Shown: piece by piece, positions 1 through 8,419 of the stretch
Layout: every line of letters begins with the position of its first letter
Numbering within the stretch: position 1 is the first letter of the stretch
From: Algoriphagus vanfongensis DSM 17529
GTDB lineage: Bacteria > Bacteroidota > Bacteroidia > Cytophagales > Cyclobacteriaceae
Length of the DNA stretch: 64,000 nucleotides
Assembly (NCBI RefSeq): GCF_000429465.1
Contig: NZ_KE386906.1
Span: 293,426 to 357,425 of the forward strand
Direction: 5' to 3'
The notes under the pieces: model-generated
Told to the model about the DNA's origin: nothing
The model's database searches: none
What the model saw: only the letters and a program-made list of their open reading frames with translations
Program-made: the position numbers and the translations under genes

Positions 1-82
1 CCTTATTTTCAATTTTGCGATAGGGTATCCGTTTTAATCTATCAACCTTGTGTTTTGGGCTATTTAAGCACTTTTTCTACAT

Positions 83-101
83 TGTCGGGTAAATGTCGGG
101 T
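83..101 (+). promoter_or_regulatory. Direct repeat upstream of membrane XRE regulator
   Basis: The octamer TGTCGGGT occurs at 83-90 and again at 94-101, an 11-base period that puts both copies on nearly the same face of the helix. They lie about 80-100 bases before the preferred start of the XRE regulator at 180. A binding site for a regulator, possibly the gene's own product, is an inference from spacing and position; no known consensus is matched. Confidence 0.3.
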
Positions 102-179
102 CAAATCCGAGTGTTTTTCGCCCTTTGTCTCGACCTAAAAAGAGAAATTGCCATGGTTAAATCAAAATCACAATTCACA

Positions 180-986
180 ATGAAACAACCAGAATTAGGC
201 AAAAGAATCTCTGAAATGAGAAAAGCAAAAGGACTGACGCAAGAGCAGTTGGTCGAGATGTGCAATCTGAATGTGCGGACTATCCAACGGATCGAAGCAG
301 GGGAGGTGACTCCAAGAAGCTATACGGTCAAGGCTTTGTTTGAAGCCTTGGGAATTGAAGGTAAAGAGGTGGAACCTACAGAATCCGAGCTCCCCCACTC
401 ATCCAAACTACCGTGGCTATACGCAGGCTTGGTGGGCGGTCTTGTTTACTTTTTTCTATCATACTTTGAAATCAGTATGGAGATAGAATGGGTGGAAGGA
501 GTTCTTCTCAATGAGACATCCTTAGCTTGGGTCAAAGCAGGAGTCTTAGTTACATTCTCTCTGTTTCTATTAGGCTTGAAACAAATGGCAGTGGTCTTCC
601 CAAATAAGCTATTAAAAATTGCACTTCTCTTGATGCTGATATTTAATGCTTTTTGGATTGGAGTGGATCTGATTTGCTTGATGAGCGATGCTTATGCTAT
701 TGAAGATTATTACTTTGTCAAGCTGGCCTCGTTTGGTTTGGCTTATGGCCTGATGGGGGTTGGATATCTATCCTATAAAAACCTCTGGTCTACAATCCCT
801 CAAATCATCGGAGCACTGGGCATCGTCGCGGGAGTAATGATTTTTTCTGTCATCGGAGCTTTGTTTGGACTGATTCCGCTGACTTTGTTTGAATTGGGAG
901 AAATTGGATTTTTAATCTGGGGCATTACTAAAATCGGGAGAACTTCTTCTCCCGATTCTATTTTTAGCTCTCAAGTATCTGCTTAA
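180..986 (+). CDS. Membrane-anchored XRE-family transcriptional regulator
   Basis: The first ~60 residues form a Cro/C1-type helix-turn-helix (LGKRISEMRKAKGLTQEQL, then LNVRTIQRIEAG). The remaining ~200 residues are hydrophobic, with five or six likely membrane segments and no recognisable ligand domain. It is probably an inner-membrane-anchored DNA-binding protein; the signal sensed is unknown. I prefer the ATG at 180, which begins just before the HTH; an ATG at 153 and an open frame back to 93 are also possible. The 3' end overlaps the convergent menD stop by 23 bases, and a strong terminator hairpin (932-957) lies inside its last codons, so the final ~15 residues may be a read-through extension. 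Confidence 0.8.
   Translation: MKQPELGKRISEMRKAKGLTQEQLVEMCNLNVRTIQRIEAGEVTPRSYTVKALFEALGIEGKEVEPTESELPHSSKLPWLYAGLVGGLVYFFLSYFEISMEIEWVEGVLLNETSLAWVKAGVLVTFSLFLLGLKQMAVVFPNKLLKIALLLMLIFNAFWIGVDLICLMSDAYAIEDYYFVKLASFGLAYGLMGVGYLSYKNLWSTIPQIIGALGIVAGVMIFSVIGALFGLIPLTLFELGEIGFLIWGITKIGRTSSPDSIFSSQVSA
932..965. terminator. Bidirectional terminator inside the XRE 3' end
   Basis: A perfect 11-bp inverted repeat, AATCGGGAGAA / TTCTCCCGATT, has a CTTC loop (932-957). It is followed on the plus strand by CTATTTTT and flanked on the other side by an A-run. It can stop both the XRE gene and the oncoming menD transcript. Unusually, it is still inside the XRE reading frame. Confidence 0.7.
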
Positions 987-2649
987 TTTTTTCCTTTACT
1001 GATTTGAGTATCTCAGCATTTTTTGGACTTGAAGTTTCGATTTCCAAGATTTTAGGATGAATCCCGGGACTGTAAAAATCAGAAAGTGCTGTGCTGAGCT
1101 CATCTTGAGTGGTGACTTTGCTGTAGAAAAATCCAAATTCGGTAGCTAGATGGTCGGCAGTCAGACTTTGCTTAGTTTCAAAAAACTCTTCAAGTTCTGG
1201 TTGATTGGCTGGTCCCTCGATCAATCGGAAAATTCCCCCAGCATGATTGTTCAGTAGGATTATCCGTAGATTTGGCATAGTATAGTTGTGCCAAAAAGCA
1301 TTGCGATCGTAGAAAAATGCCAAATCTCCTGTAATCAAAGTGACCGGGTCTTTGGTTGTAAAAGTGCAGCCTACAGCAGTGCTTGAGGACCCATCTATCC
1401 CACTGGTGCCGCGGTTGCAGTATAGTTCCTGCTCACGCTTTCCCAGTTGATTGATGTAGCGTACGGACATCGAATTGGCCAGATGAATCTTTCCTATTCT
1501 AGGGATATGTTTTACGACACAGTCTAAGGCTGCATATTCTCCAAATGGCAGACTTTGAAGGATTGGAGTCAAATTGGCTGCAACTAAATTTTCCAGCGCT
1601 ACCCAAGAGCTTTTGAACTCGATGTCTTGATCTCCTAGATTTTGAGTAAGCCAAGTCAGAAACAAAGTAGGTGAACTAGGCAGGATTTGTGTCAAACTCT
1701 GGAATGTGTCTCTTGTTTTTCCCTCTTCCTGTATATGCCAATGAGGAACCTTACATTTCCTCAGAAATAATTTCAGGGGTTTTGAAATAATGGATTTTCC
1801 AAAGCTTAAGATCAGGTCAGGCTTGAGTGTAGCAGCGATAGCATCATTGCCTAACCAGTGATCATGTAGGCTGATGGTGTGCTCAGATTGCAAATTAGAT
1901 ATAGTATCCGTCACGACTACCACATGTTTTTCTTGAGCGAGTTGGTCCAATAGCTGTTGTATTGCTTTATTGGGATCCTGCTGACCAACTATGACTAAGA
2001 TTTTTTTCGTCAGTTGGAGCCTACTGCTGAGCTGGGTGTAGGTAGTCGGATCCAGATCTGCAATACGCGCGATGCGGTTGAAAACTTTTGGGTTCTCCGG
2101 AAATACGATGACTTCTTCCTTGGGAGGATAGAATGGCTCCCGGAGAGGAATATTGATATGAACAGGTCCCAATGGTGCCTGCATGGCCACATTTAGCGCT
2201 TCATTGACTAATCTGCTGCTATGCCACGCCAAGTCGGCTTGATTAGTTTGGTCTGGAAGTTCGTAGCTCGCTTTGACATGCTTTCCATAGACATCCTGCT
2301 GAAAAATAGTCTGCCCGTCAAATTGATCTATCCATTCGCAAGGTCGATCAGCGGTTAAGATGAGTAAGGGGATTTCTTGAAAGAATGCTTCAGCAATCGC
2401 CGGATAATAATTCAGCGCAGCAGAACCGCTCGTGCAGACCAGAGCTACTGGTTTTTTGAGTTGCTGCGCCATGCCCAAAGCAATGAATGCAGCCGAACGT
2501 TCATCAGAGATGGTTCTGGCTTGAATATCCGGGTGTCTGGCAAAAGCCAGCGTCAAAGGAGCACACCTGGAACCTGGCGAAAGAATCACATGGTGAACGC
2601 CTTTTTTGGCACAGATTGCGACCAGATCAATAATAGAAGAAGGGATCAA
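964..2649 (-). CDS. menD: 2-succinyl-5-enolpyruvyl-6-hydroxy-3-cyclohexene-1-carboxylate synthase
   Basis: ThDP-dependent enzyme that joins 2-oxoglutarate to isochorismate in menaquinone synthesis. The 561 residues match the usual MenD length. The N-terminal pyrimidine-binding domain shows HHVILSPGSRCAPL, the SDERSAAFIALGMA glutamate region, and CTSGSAALNYYPAIAEA. The C-terminal domain shows TLITGDLAFFYDRN and ILLNNHAGGIF, the ThDP/Mg binding region. The start is a TTG (2649-2647) that overlaps the menF stop as TTGA, so translation is probably coupled. It is last in the thioesterase-menF-menD operon. Other men genes (A, B, C, E) are not in the window. Confidence 0.95.
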   Translation of the reverse strand: MIPSSIIDLVAICAKKGVHHVILSPGSRCAPLTLAFARHPDIQARTISDERSAAFIALGMAQQLKKPVALVCTSGSAALNYYPAIAEAFFQEIPLLILTADRPCEWIDQFDGQTIFQQDVYGKHVKASYELPDQTNQADLAWHSSRLVNEALNVAMQAPLGPVHINIPLREPFYPPKEEVIVFPENPKVFNRIARIADLDPTTYTQLSSRLQLTKKILVIVGQQDPNKAIQQLLDQLAQEKHVVVVTDTISNLQSEHTISLHDHWLGNDAIAATLKPDLILSFGKSIISKPLKLFLRKCKVPHWHIQEEGKTRDTFQSLTQILPSSPTLFLTWLTQNLGDQDIEFKSSWVALENLVAANLTPILQSLPFGEYAALDCVVKHIPRIGKIHLANSMSVRYINQLGKREQELYCNRGTSGIDGSSSTAVGCTFTTKDPVTLITGDLAFFYDRNAFWHNYTMPNLRIILLNNHAGGIFRLIEGPANQPELEEFFETKQSLTADHLATEFGFFYSKVTTQDELSTALSDFYSPGIHPKILEIETSSPKNAEILKSVKEKIKQILES

Positions 2650-3857
2650 GCTTGTGAGTTTTGGATGAATTTACCGATGATTTCGCATTTCATTTCGGTT
2701 TCCTCCCATTCTTTGGCAGGATCGGAATCTTCAGTGACTCCAGCTCCGGCATAAAGTGTGACTTTTCCATCCTGAAATGAAGCTGTTCTCAAGTTTACAA
2801 AGATCGAAGTAGAATCCGCGATATTCACTGGGCCGATGAACCCTGCAAAAAAGGAACGATCAAACCCTTCATTTTTCTTGAGGAAATCATGGGATTCTTT
2901 TCTAGGCATGCCACAGACAGCAGAGGTAGGATGCAGGAGATCTAGCATTACAGTACCTAGTTGAGGGAAGTTGGTCTCCTTCATATTGACACGGAAGTCG
3001 GACCGAAGGTGAAGAAGGCTTCCGGCCATGACGGTTTTGGGACCATGCTCATCGTATTCTCTGAGACGGATTCTTTTGAAACAATCCACGATATAGCGAC
3101 TTACTAGTGCCTGCTCTTCAATTTCTTTTTGGGTCCAAGCTGCAGTTTTGAGAGGATTTTCTCCTTTGGCTGCCTGTGTCCCTGCCAATGACATAGTGTA
3201 AAACTCATCGCCTTTGGTTTCGATCAGTACTTCTGGACTTGCTCCAAGCCAGGTGCCTATTTGAGGGAGATGAAAGAAATTGACAAAGGAGTTGGGAGAT
3301 GCTTGCAGTAGACGATGGATCGCTATGGCCAAATCAAAATTCTCAGGAATATCCATACTCTTGGTGCGGGCGGGCACCACTTTTTCTAGAAAGCCATCTT
3401 GAATAGATCGAATACCTTTTTCTACCAATTCAATAAAATGATCTCTGGAGTCTCCTTCGGCTTCTTTGGTACTGCCGCTAGTCAGAGATTGGGTTTTAGA
3501 AATTGATTTGAGTGCTTTCTGTGGCGACGTATCAGAATTGATCCGAACCCATTCTGGCAGCTCTTGCTCATCGAGATCCTGGTCCAGTTCCAAACTGAAA
3601 TAGTTGGATGCCTGAATGAAGTAGGCTTCTTTATCTTTTTGGTCTTCAAAAGGATGGGCGATGAATCCTGCAGGCAATTCTTCTAGCTGAAGTGACACTT
3701 TTTTGACGTGCTCATCTCCGTCTAATGCAAATTCCAATAGATTGGATTTGGGTTTTCTCCATATGGCAAAGGACCCTCCGGAACCAAAGCCTGCTCGAAG
3801 GAATCGGTCCAAGACCTGGGTAATTGTAAGCGAATTTAGTTGGATAGATTCGATCAT
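2646..3857 (-). CDS. menF: Isochorismate synthase
   Basis: Chorismate-binding enzyme that converts chorismate to isochorismate, the first committed step of menaquinone synthesis. The C-terminal two thirds carries the family signatures: KVVPARTKSM, GTWLGASPEVLIE, the SLAGTQAAKG loop, HPTSAVCGMP and FDRSFFAGFIGPV. At 403 residues it is of the short Bacteroidota type. An entC-type role in siderophore synthesis cannot be excluded from sequence alone, but the 4-base couplings with menD downstream (TTGA) and the thioesterase upstream (ATGA) point to menaquinone. Confidence 0.92.
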   Translation of the reverse strand: MIESIQLNSLTITQVLDRFLRAGFGSGGSFAIWRKPKSNLLEFALDGDEHVKKVSLQLEELPAGFIAHPFEDQKDKEAYFIQASNYFSLELDQDLDEQELPEWVRINSDTSPQKALKSISKTQSLTSGSTKEAEGDSRDHFIELVEKGIRSIQDGFLEKVVPARTKSMDIPENFDLAIAIHRLLQASPNSFVNFFHLPQIGTWLGASPEVLIETKGDEFYTMSLAGTQAAKGENPLKTAAWTQKEIEEQALVSRYIVDCFKRIRLREYDEHGPKTVMAGSLLHLRSDFRVNMKETNFPQLGTVMLDLLHPTSAVCGMPRKESHDFLKKNEGFDRSFFAGFIGPVNIADSTSIFVNLRTASFQDGKVTLYAGAGVTEDSDPAKEWEETEMKCEIIGKFIQNSQA

Positions 3858-4276
3858 TTTCTATCTAAAATAGCTAGGGTGATTCTACTGATGCAGCACA
3901 GCGCTTTGGCTTCATTGAAGATTTTGATTTCCCATACTTGAGTGGATTTTCCCACGTGGATAGGACTGGCTTTGCCTGTGACTTTGCCTTCAGTGACGGA
4001 TTTTAAGTGATTGGCATTGATCTCCAAGCCTACGCATAGCTGCTTTTGACTATCTACAGTCATAGCACCGGCGACAGAACCTAAAGTCTCGGCCAGCACT
4101 ACGCTTGCACCTCCATGTAACAGACCAAAGGGCTGTTTGGTTCGAGAATCGACCGGCATAGTCGCTTCAATAAAATCATCTCCAATGGCGGTAAACTCAA
4201 TCCCGAGATGCTCCACCATATTTCCTTTGCTCATCAAGTTGAGCTGATCCAAATCAGGCTTTGAACGAAAGACCAT
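3854..4276 (-). CDS. Hotdog-fold thioesterase, probable DHNA-CoA thioesterase
   Basis: A 140-residue PaaI/YdiI-type hotdog thioesterase. It shows FGLLHGGASVVLAETLGSVAG, the HGG plus catalytic carboxylate region of the family, and a C-terminal beta-strand block typical of the fold. It heads the operon and overlaps the menF start by ATGA. Because it is coupled to menF and menD, hydrolysis of 1,4-dihydroxy-2-naphthoyl-CoA (the MenI step) is the likely job. That is inferred from context; PaaI-like proteins vary in substrate. Confidence 0.85.
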   Translation of the reverse strand: MVFRSKPDLDQLNLMSKGNMVEHLGIEFTAIGDDFIEATMPVDSRTKQPFGLLHGGASVVLAETLGSVAGAMTVDSQKQLCVGLEINANHLKSVTEGKVTGKASPIHVGKSTQVWEIKIFNEAKALCCISRITLAILDRK

Positions 4277-4328
4277 GTATTTCTAAAAGGATTTGTTTTT
4301 CTTTGGGCTTGGACAAAAATAGAGAAAC

Positions 4329-4952
4329 TTGAATCGAAAAAAAATTTACTTAGTTAGGCACGGTCAGACAGATTTCAATTTGAAGGGAGTCGTACAAGGC
4401 TCCGGTATCGATGCTCCGATTAATGATACGGGTAGGGCACAAGCCAAGTCATTTTTTGAGGCGTATCAGCAAGTGCCTTTTGATCAAATCTATCACACTG
4501 CTTTGATCCGCACAAGGCAGTCAATCGAGTCATTTATTGAAAAAGGAATCCCTACCGGAGTCCTTCCCGAACTGAATGAAATATCCTGGGGTGACTATGA
4601 AGGCACTCCGATGACTCCGGAGGAGAGCCAGTACTATCAGCATATGCTTAGCCAGTGGCAGCAGGGTAATCTGGATTATGCGATCGCTGGTGGTGAAAGC
4701 CCCAATCAAGTGGCCGTAAGAATGCGTCAAGGGATTAAGAAAATAATGGATGGACCGGGAGAGACAGTACTGGTATGCATGCACGGCCGGGCTATGCGAA
4801 TTTTTCTGAGCTTGATTTTTGGGTTTGATCTTTCAGAAATGGATCAGTTTGAGCATAGTAATTTATGCTTGTATCTGCTGGAGCAGCAGAGTGATGGATC
4901 ATTTGTAATGCAAAAAGGAAACGACAGAGCACATCTTGCACCAGGGCTTTAA
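4329..4952 (+). CDS. Histidine phosphatase family protein
   Basis: A 207-residue member of the phosphoglycerate mutase/histidine phosphatase superfamily. The N-terminal LVRHGQTDFN motif carries the phospho-accepting histidine, and VCMHGRAMRIFLS near residue 153 carries the second catalytic histidine. The start must be the TTG at 4329, because the catalytic histidine lies only about 11 residues in and no ATG precedes it in frame. It is divergent from the menaquinone operon, 52 bases away. The substrate is unknown; relatives include CobC-like and general phosphatases. It ends one base before the convergent small secreted protein. Confidence 0.85.
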   Translation: MNRKKIYLVRHGQTDFNLKGVVQGSGIDAPINDTGRAQAKSFFEAYQQVPFDQIYHTALIRTRQSIESFIEKGIPTGVLPELNEISWGDYEGTPMTPEESQYYQHMLSQWQQGNLDYAIAGGESPNQVAVRMRQGIKKIMDGPGETVLVCMHGRAMRIFLSLIFGFDLSEMDQFEHSNLCLYLLEQQSDGSFVMQKGNDRAHLAPGL

Positions 4953-4953
4953 C

Positions 4954-5355
4954 TCAGAGTCCTGCTCTCAGGTGTTTCTTTTTGTCCGACTGCTCTGCAA
5001 AAGCTTGGAGGTAATGCGCCAGGTTTTTTTCGCTTTCGGTCAGGTCAAATACGCGGAAAGCAATCTCTTGGAGCTTGACTCTTTTTTCTTCGCCTATTTC
5101 GATCACCAAATCGCCTACAAAGCACTCGTCAAAATCACCAGGTGGTAATTCGATCAGCAGAGCAAGCTCAGAATTGCCGGTATAGATTTTTGTGTCAAAA
5201 GCAGAAAATTGGGTTTCGATGCTTTTTAGATTCGTTTTGTGCTGCTTGAGTTCTTTGTTTTTGAAGAGGACCAAAAATGTTTTGGTTTCTACTTCATTGG
5301 CAGAAGCGGATAGCAGTAAAAGGAATGAAAACAGGGTGAATAAAGCTCTTCGCAT
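4954..5355 (-). CDS. Small secreted protein of unknown function
   Basis: 133 residues from the ATG at 5355; an upstream TTG at 5364 would add only three residues. The N-terminus (MRRALFTLFSFLLLLSASANE) is a clear Sec signal peptide. The mature part begins with KTFLVLFKNKELKQHKTNL, which could be the first strand and helix of a thioredoxin-like DUF4174-type fold, but I do not recognise it firmly and see no cysteine pair. It lies downstream of the zinc-ribbon/Nif3 pair on the same strand but is separated from them by a terminator. Confidence 0.6.
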   Translation of the reverse strand: MRRALFTLFSFLLLLSASANEVETKTFLVLFKNKELKQHKTNLKSIETQFSAFDTKIYTGNSELALLIELPPGDFDECFVGDLVIEIGEEKRVKLQEIAFRVFDLTESEKNLAHYLQAFAEQSDKKKHLRAGL

Positions 5356-5410
5356 AGCTACCAATATAAAAAATTAAATCACTGGAAAGCAAGGACTCCA
5401 AGCTAAAGAC

Positions 5411-5438
5411 ATAAAAAAACCCCGAATAAATCGGGGTT
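5411..5438 (-). terminator. Rho-independent terminator after the Nif3 operon
   Basis: On the minus strand AACCCCGA / TCGGGGTT forms an 8-bp stem with a 5-base loop (5418-5438), followed by a run of seven T. It lies 6 bases past the stop of the zinc-ribbon protein and closes that transcription unit. Confidence 0.85.
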
Positions 5439-5444
5439 GAAAAT

Positions 5445-6215
5445 TTATGATTTTGAAGCTCTCTTCCTTTTTGGAGTTGGTTCTTCGACGATTTCGTCTT
5501 CTACTCCGGCGAGGATTCTACCACAATGCTCACATACGATCAGTTTTTTCTTTTCGCGGATGTCAGCTTGTCTCTGAGGTGGTACGGTGTTGAAGCAACC
5601 TCCGCAAGCTCCTCTTTTGACCATGACCACAGCGAGACCGTTTTTGGCATTTGCTCTGATCTTGGTGTAGGACTTCAAGAGTCTTTCTTCTACTTTTTTG
5701 ACGGCTTTGTCTCGATCGTTGTTCAGTTTGCTCTCTTCATTTTCACTTTCGGAAATGATAGTAGAAAGCTCTTCGTTTTTCAGATCCAGATCTTTTTGTC
5801 TATCCTTCATCACGTCGGTCAGCTCTTCAAGATCTTTCTTTTTCTGATCGATTTTGAAACCAGCTTCTCCGATTTTCTTTTTGGCTACCTGGATTTCCAG
5901 ATCTTGCAGCTCCAGTTCTTTGGTGATGGCGTCGTACTCACGGTTGTTTCGTACGTTCATCTGCTGGTCCTGATATTTTTTGATCAGTTTTTCAGATTCC
6001 TTGATGCTGTCTTTAAGAGCCTTGATTTCGTCTTCGAAAGACTGAATTTCAGAGTTGAATTTTTCGAGTCTTGTTTCGTAGCCGGCGATTTCATCCTCTA
6101 GATCCTGGACTTCTTCAGGAAGTGCTCCTCGGACTTTGATGATGGAATCTAATCTGGAATCTATAAGCTGAAGATTGTGAATAGCTTCGAGTTTTTGTGC
6201 TACTGTACTTTCCAT
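5445..6215 (-). CDS. C4-type zinc ribbon coiled-coil protein (Nif3 partner)
   Basis: 256 residues. Positions ~20-180 are a long charged coiled coil rich in E, K and L. A C-terminal zinc ribbon follows, with CGGCFNTVPPQ and CEHCGRI supplying four cysteines (two CxxC pairs). The tail is basic. This is the zf-RING_7 family protein that is regularly paired with Nif3-like proteins in Bacteroidota; its biochemical role is not established. It starts 3 bases after the Nif3 stop, so the two are almost surely co-transcribed. A nucleic-acid or protein scaffold role is inference. Confidence 0.85.
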   Translation of the reverse strand: MESTVAQKLEAIHNLQLIDSRLDSIIKVRGALPEEVQDLEDEIAGYETRLEKFNSEIQSFEDEIKALKDSIKESEKLIKKYQDQQMNVRNNREYDAITKELELQDLEIQVAKKKIGEAGFKIDQKKKDLEELTDVMKDRQKDLDLKNEELSTIISESENEESKLNNDRDKAVKKVEERLLKSYTKIRANAKNGLAVVMVKRGACGGCFNTVPPQRQADIREKKKLIVCEHCGRILAGVEDEIVEEPTPKRKRASKS

Positions 6216-6218
6216 GTA

Positions 6219-7319
6219 CTATCGGTAGGATGTGGGATTTGTAACTACTTTTGTCAAATAGAGTGCAATATTAGGAAAATTTTGTGACAATCGTTCTCCT
6301 AACAATTCTTTTGTGAAAATTTCACTTTCATAATGCCCTATGTCACAAAGTATCAACTGCCCGTCTGCATCGAAAAACTCGTGGTATTTCACGTCAGAGG
6401 TAATAAATACATCTGCTCCCGATCTTTTGGCATCATTCAAAAGAAAAATTCCAGCACCCCCACAAACCGCTACTTTTTGGATTGGTTTGCCCAAGAATGA
6501 AGTGGATTTGAAGGTTTTTAAATTCATTTTTTCTTTGAGGTAGGTGACAAAGTCCTCCTCGCTAAGTGCTTGGGGAAGTTCTCCAATCATACCTGCTCCG
6601 ACTTCTTGGTTCGCATTCTCCAAGGACTGAAGATAGTAAGCTACCTCTTCGTATGGATGCGCTTTTTTCATGGCTTGGACCACCGCTCCACTCAAATGGG
6701 TAGGAAGAATTACTTCCACACGAATTTCAGATACGTACTCTGGTTGGCCTTTTTGGCCAAGATATGGCTTGGCATTTTCCGAAGGAGTGAAGGTTCCCAT
6801 TCCTTTGACTTGAAAAGAGCAATCCTTGTATTCTCCGATCTGACCTGCTCCTGCATGATGTACTGCGTCTATTACTTCCTGTTTGTATTCTTCAGGCACG
6901 AAGAATACCAGCTTTTGAAGTAGTTGTTTTTTGGGTTGTAAGATGCGGGTAGAGGTCAGTTCCAGCCGGTCTGCGATTCTTTTATTGACACCATGTGCGA
7001 CATGGTCCAGATTGGTATGGATAGCATAAATAGCGATATCATGCTTGATGGCTTTGATGATCGTTCGCTCTACATAGGATTTACCAGTCAGGCTTTTCAG
7101 TCCTTTGAATACGATAGGGTGATGCGCTACTATCAGGTTGGCTCCCAGCTGAATGGCCTCCTCTACGATGTCCTCCGTACAGTCCAAACTGCATACTATG
7201 CCTGTCAACTCATCTGCGCTATTTCCAGTGATCAGTCGGGCATTGTCATAGGATTCTTGATAGGCTGGAGGAGCCAACTGCTCTAAAAATGAAATTACTT
7301 CCCGAATCTTATATCCCAT
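6219..7319 (-). CDS. Nif3-like dinuclear metal center hexameric protein
   Basis: 366 residues from the ATG at 7319 (MGYKIREVISFLEQLAPP); the longer open frame upstream to 7397 would run into the divergent lpxK gene. The core carries the metal ligands: NLIVAHHPIVFKGLK, AIYAIHTNLDHV, and near the C-terminus LILCDIGHYESE. The central insert, about residues 135-240 (FFVPEEYKQEVIDAVHHAGAG onward), is the PII-like domain found in long Nif3/YqfO members. Proposed roles include GTP cyclohydrolase-like or regulatory activity; none is certain. Confidence 0.9.
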   Translation of the reverse strand: MGYKIREVISFLEQLAPPAYQESYDNARLITGNSADELTGIVCSLDCTEDIVEEAIQLGANLIVAHHPIVFKGLKSLTGKSYVERTIIKAIKHDIAIYAIHTNLDHVAHGVNKRIADRLELTSTRILQPKKQLLQKLVFFVPEEYKQEVIDAVHHAGAGQIGEYKDCSFQVKGMGTFTPSENAKPYLGQKGQPEYVSEIRVEVILPTHLSGAVVQAMKKAHPYEEVAYYLQSLENANQEVGAGMIGELPQALSEEDFVTYLKEKMNLKTFKSTSFLGKPIQKVAVCGGAGIFLLNDAKRSGADVFITSDVKYHEFFDADGQLILCDIGHYESEIFTKELLGERLSQNFPNIALYLTKVVTNPTSYR

Positions 7320-7360
7320 ATTTTTTTGGTTTATTTGGTCAAAAATACAAATTCTGAGGA

Positions 7361-8419
7361 ATGCATCCTTTGGCTTTTTTGCTCTTTCCATTTGCACTTT
7401 TGTTTGACGGAATCACCCGGTTGCGCAACTTTCTCTATGACCTGGGAATCTTCAAATCCTATAAGTCCCAGATTCCCAGTATTCTCGTGGGGAATCTAAG
7501 AGTAGGAGGTACAGGTAAAACTCCTATGGTGGAGTATCTTATTCGGATGCTGAAAGAAGAACAGGCAATTGCCACACTTTCCCGGGGATATGGGAGAAAA
7601 AGCAAAGGATTTATCCAAGCCAAGGAGGGAACAAATTCTCAGGAAATCGGAGACGAGCCATTTCAGATTTTTCAAAAGTTTCAAAATGAAATACGGGTGT
7701 TTGTGGGCGAGGATAGGAGCAAAGCATGCCAGCGGATCGAAAGGTCCAGCATCCAGCCGGATCTGTTGATTTTGGATGATGCCTTTCAGCATCGTGCTTT
7801 TCAGGCTCATTTTTCCATCCTTTTGAGCACTTGGTCTCATCCTTTTTATGAAGATTACCTGCTACCGATGGGGAGGCTTAGAGAAAGTCGAGCTGGCGCA
7901 AAGCGCGCAGATGTGGTGATAGTGACCAAATGTCCTGCGGGATTAACTTCCTCAGAAAAAGAAGCTGCGATTCACCATGTAAGGAAGTATTCTAGTAGAC
8001 AAATGCCAGTGCTTTTTTCGACCATTGATTACGGACTTCCTCAAGCGATGGGGGAGGCTGTTCCTTTCAGTTCAAAAGTGATTTTATTTAGCGGGATAGC
8101 CAATTCTGAGGCGTTGAAGCACTATTGTGATAGAAATTTTGACGTGTTGGATTTTGTGGAGTTTGGTGATCATCACGAGTATGATGAAGAAGATTTGGAT
8201 AAACTCAGAAGGCTTGGAGCCAACTATTCCTCGGATGATTTCGTATTTCTCTGCACAGAAAAAGACGGAGTTAAAGTAAAAAACTTGCTTCCAAATGGTT
8301 TTTTGGGAGAAATTCCGATTTTTGTCCTGCCAATTCAGGTGATGTTTTCTACTGAAGATGAGCAAAAACTAAAAAAACTGATCCAACAAAAAGTCTTGGA
8401 AGACTCTGCAAGTGCGTAA
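7361..8419 (+). CDS. lpxK: Tetraacyldisaccharide 4'-kinase
   Basis: Inner-membrane-associated kinase that phosphorylates the 4' position of the lipid A disaccharide. The 352 residues match the family length. An N-terminal hydrophobic stretch (MHPLAFLLFPFALLFDGITR) sits at the membrane, followed by the Walker A motif GNLRVGGTGKTPM. Further signatures are SRGYGRKSKG, ILDDAFQHRAF and LLPMGRLRESR. It starts 41 bases from the divergent nif3 gene, and its stop overlaps the porin start by 8 bases, tying lipid A synthesis to an outer-membrane protein. Confidence 0.95.
   Translation: MHPLAFLLFPFALLFDGITRLRNFLYDLGIFKSYKSQIPSILVGNLRVGGTGKTPMVEYLIRMLKEEQAIATLSRGYGRKSKGFIQAKEGTNSQEIGDEPFQIFQKFQNEIRVFVGEDRSKACQRIERSSIQPDLLILDDAFQHRAFQAHFSILLSTWSHPFYEDYLLPMGRLRESRAGAKRADVVIVTKCPAGLTSSEKEAAIHHVRKYSSRQMPVLFSTIDYGLPQAMGEAVPFSSKVILFSGIANSEALKHYCDRNFDVLDFVEFGDHHEYDEEDLDKLRRLGANYSSDDFVFLCTEKDGVKVKNLLPNGFLGEIPIFVLPIQVMFSTEDEQKLKKLIQQKVLEDSASA

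Noticed and set aside
5526..6101. 191-residue plus-strand open frame rich in Phe and Leu
   Set aside because: It is the reverse of the zinc-ribbon coiled-coil gene; its composition (long FFDF/FLF runs) is what Glu/Lys-rich coiled coil gives on the other strand.
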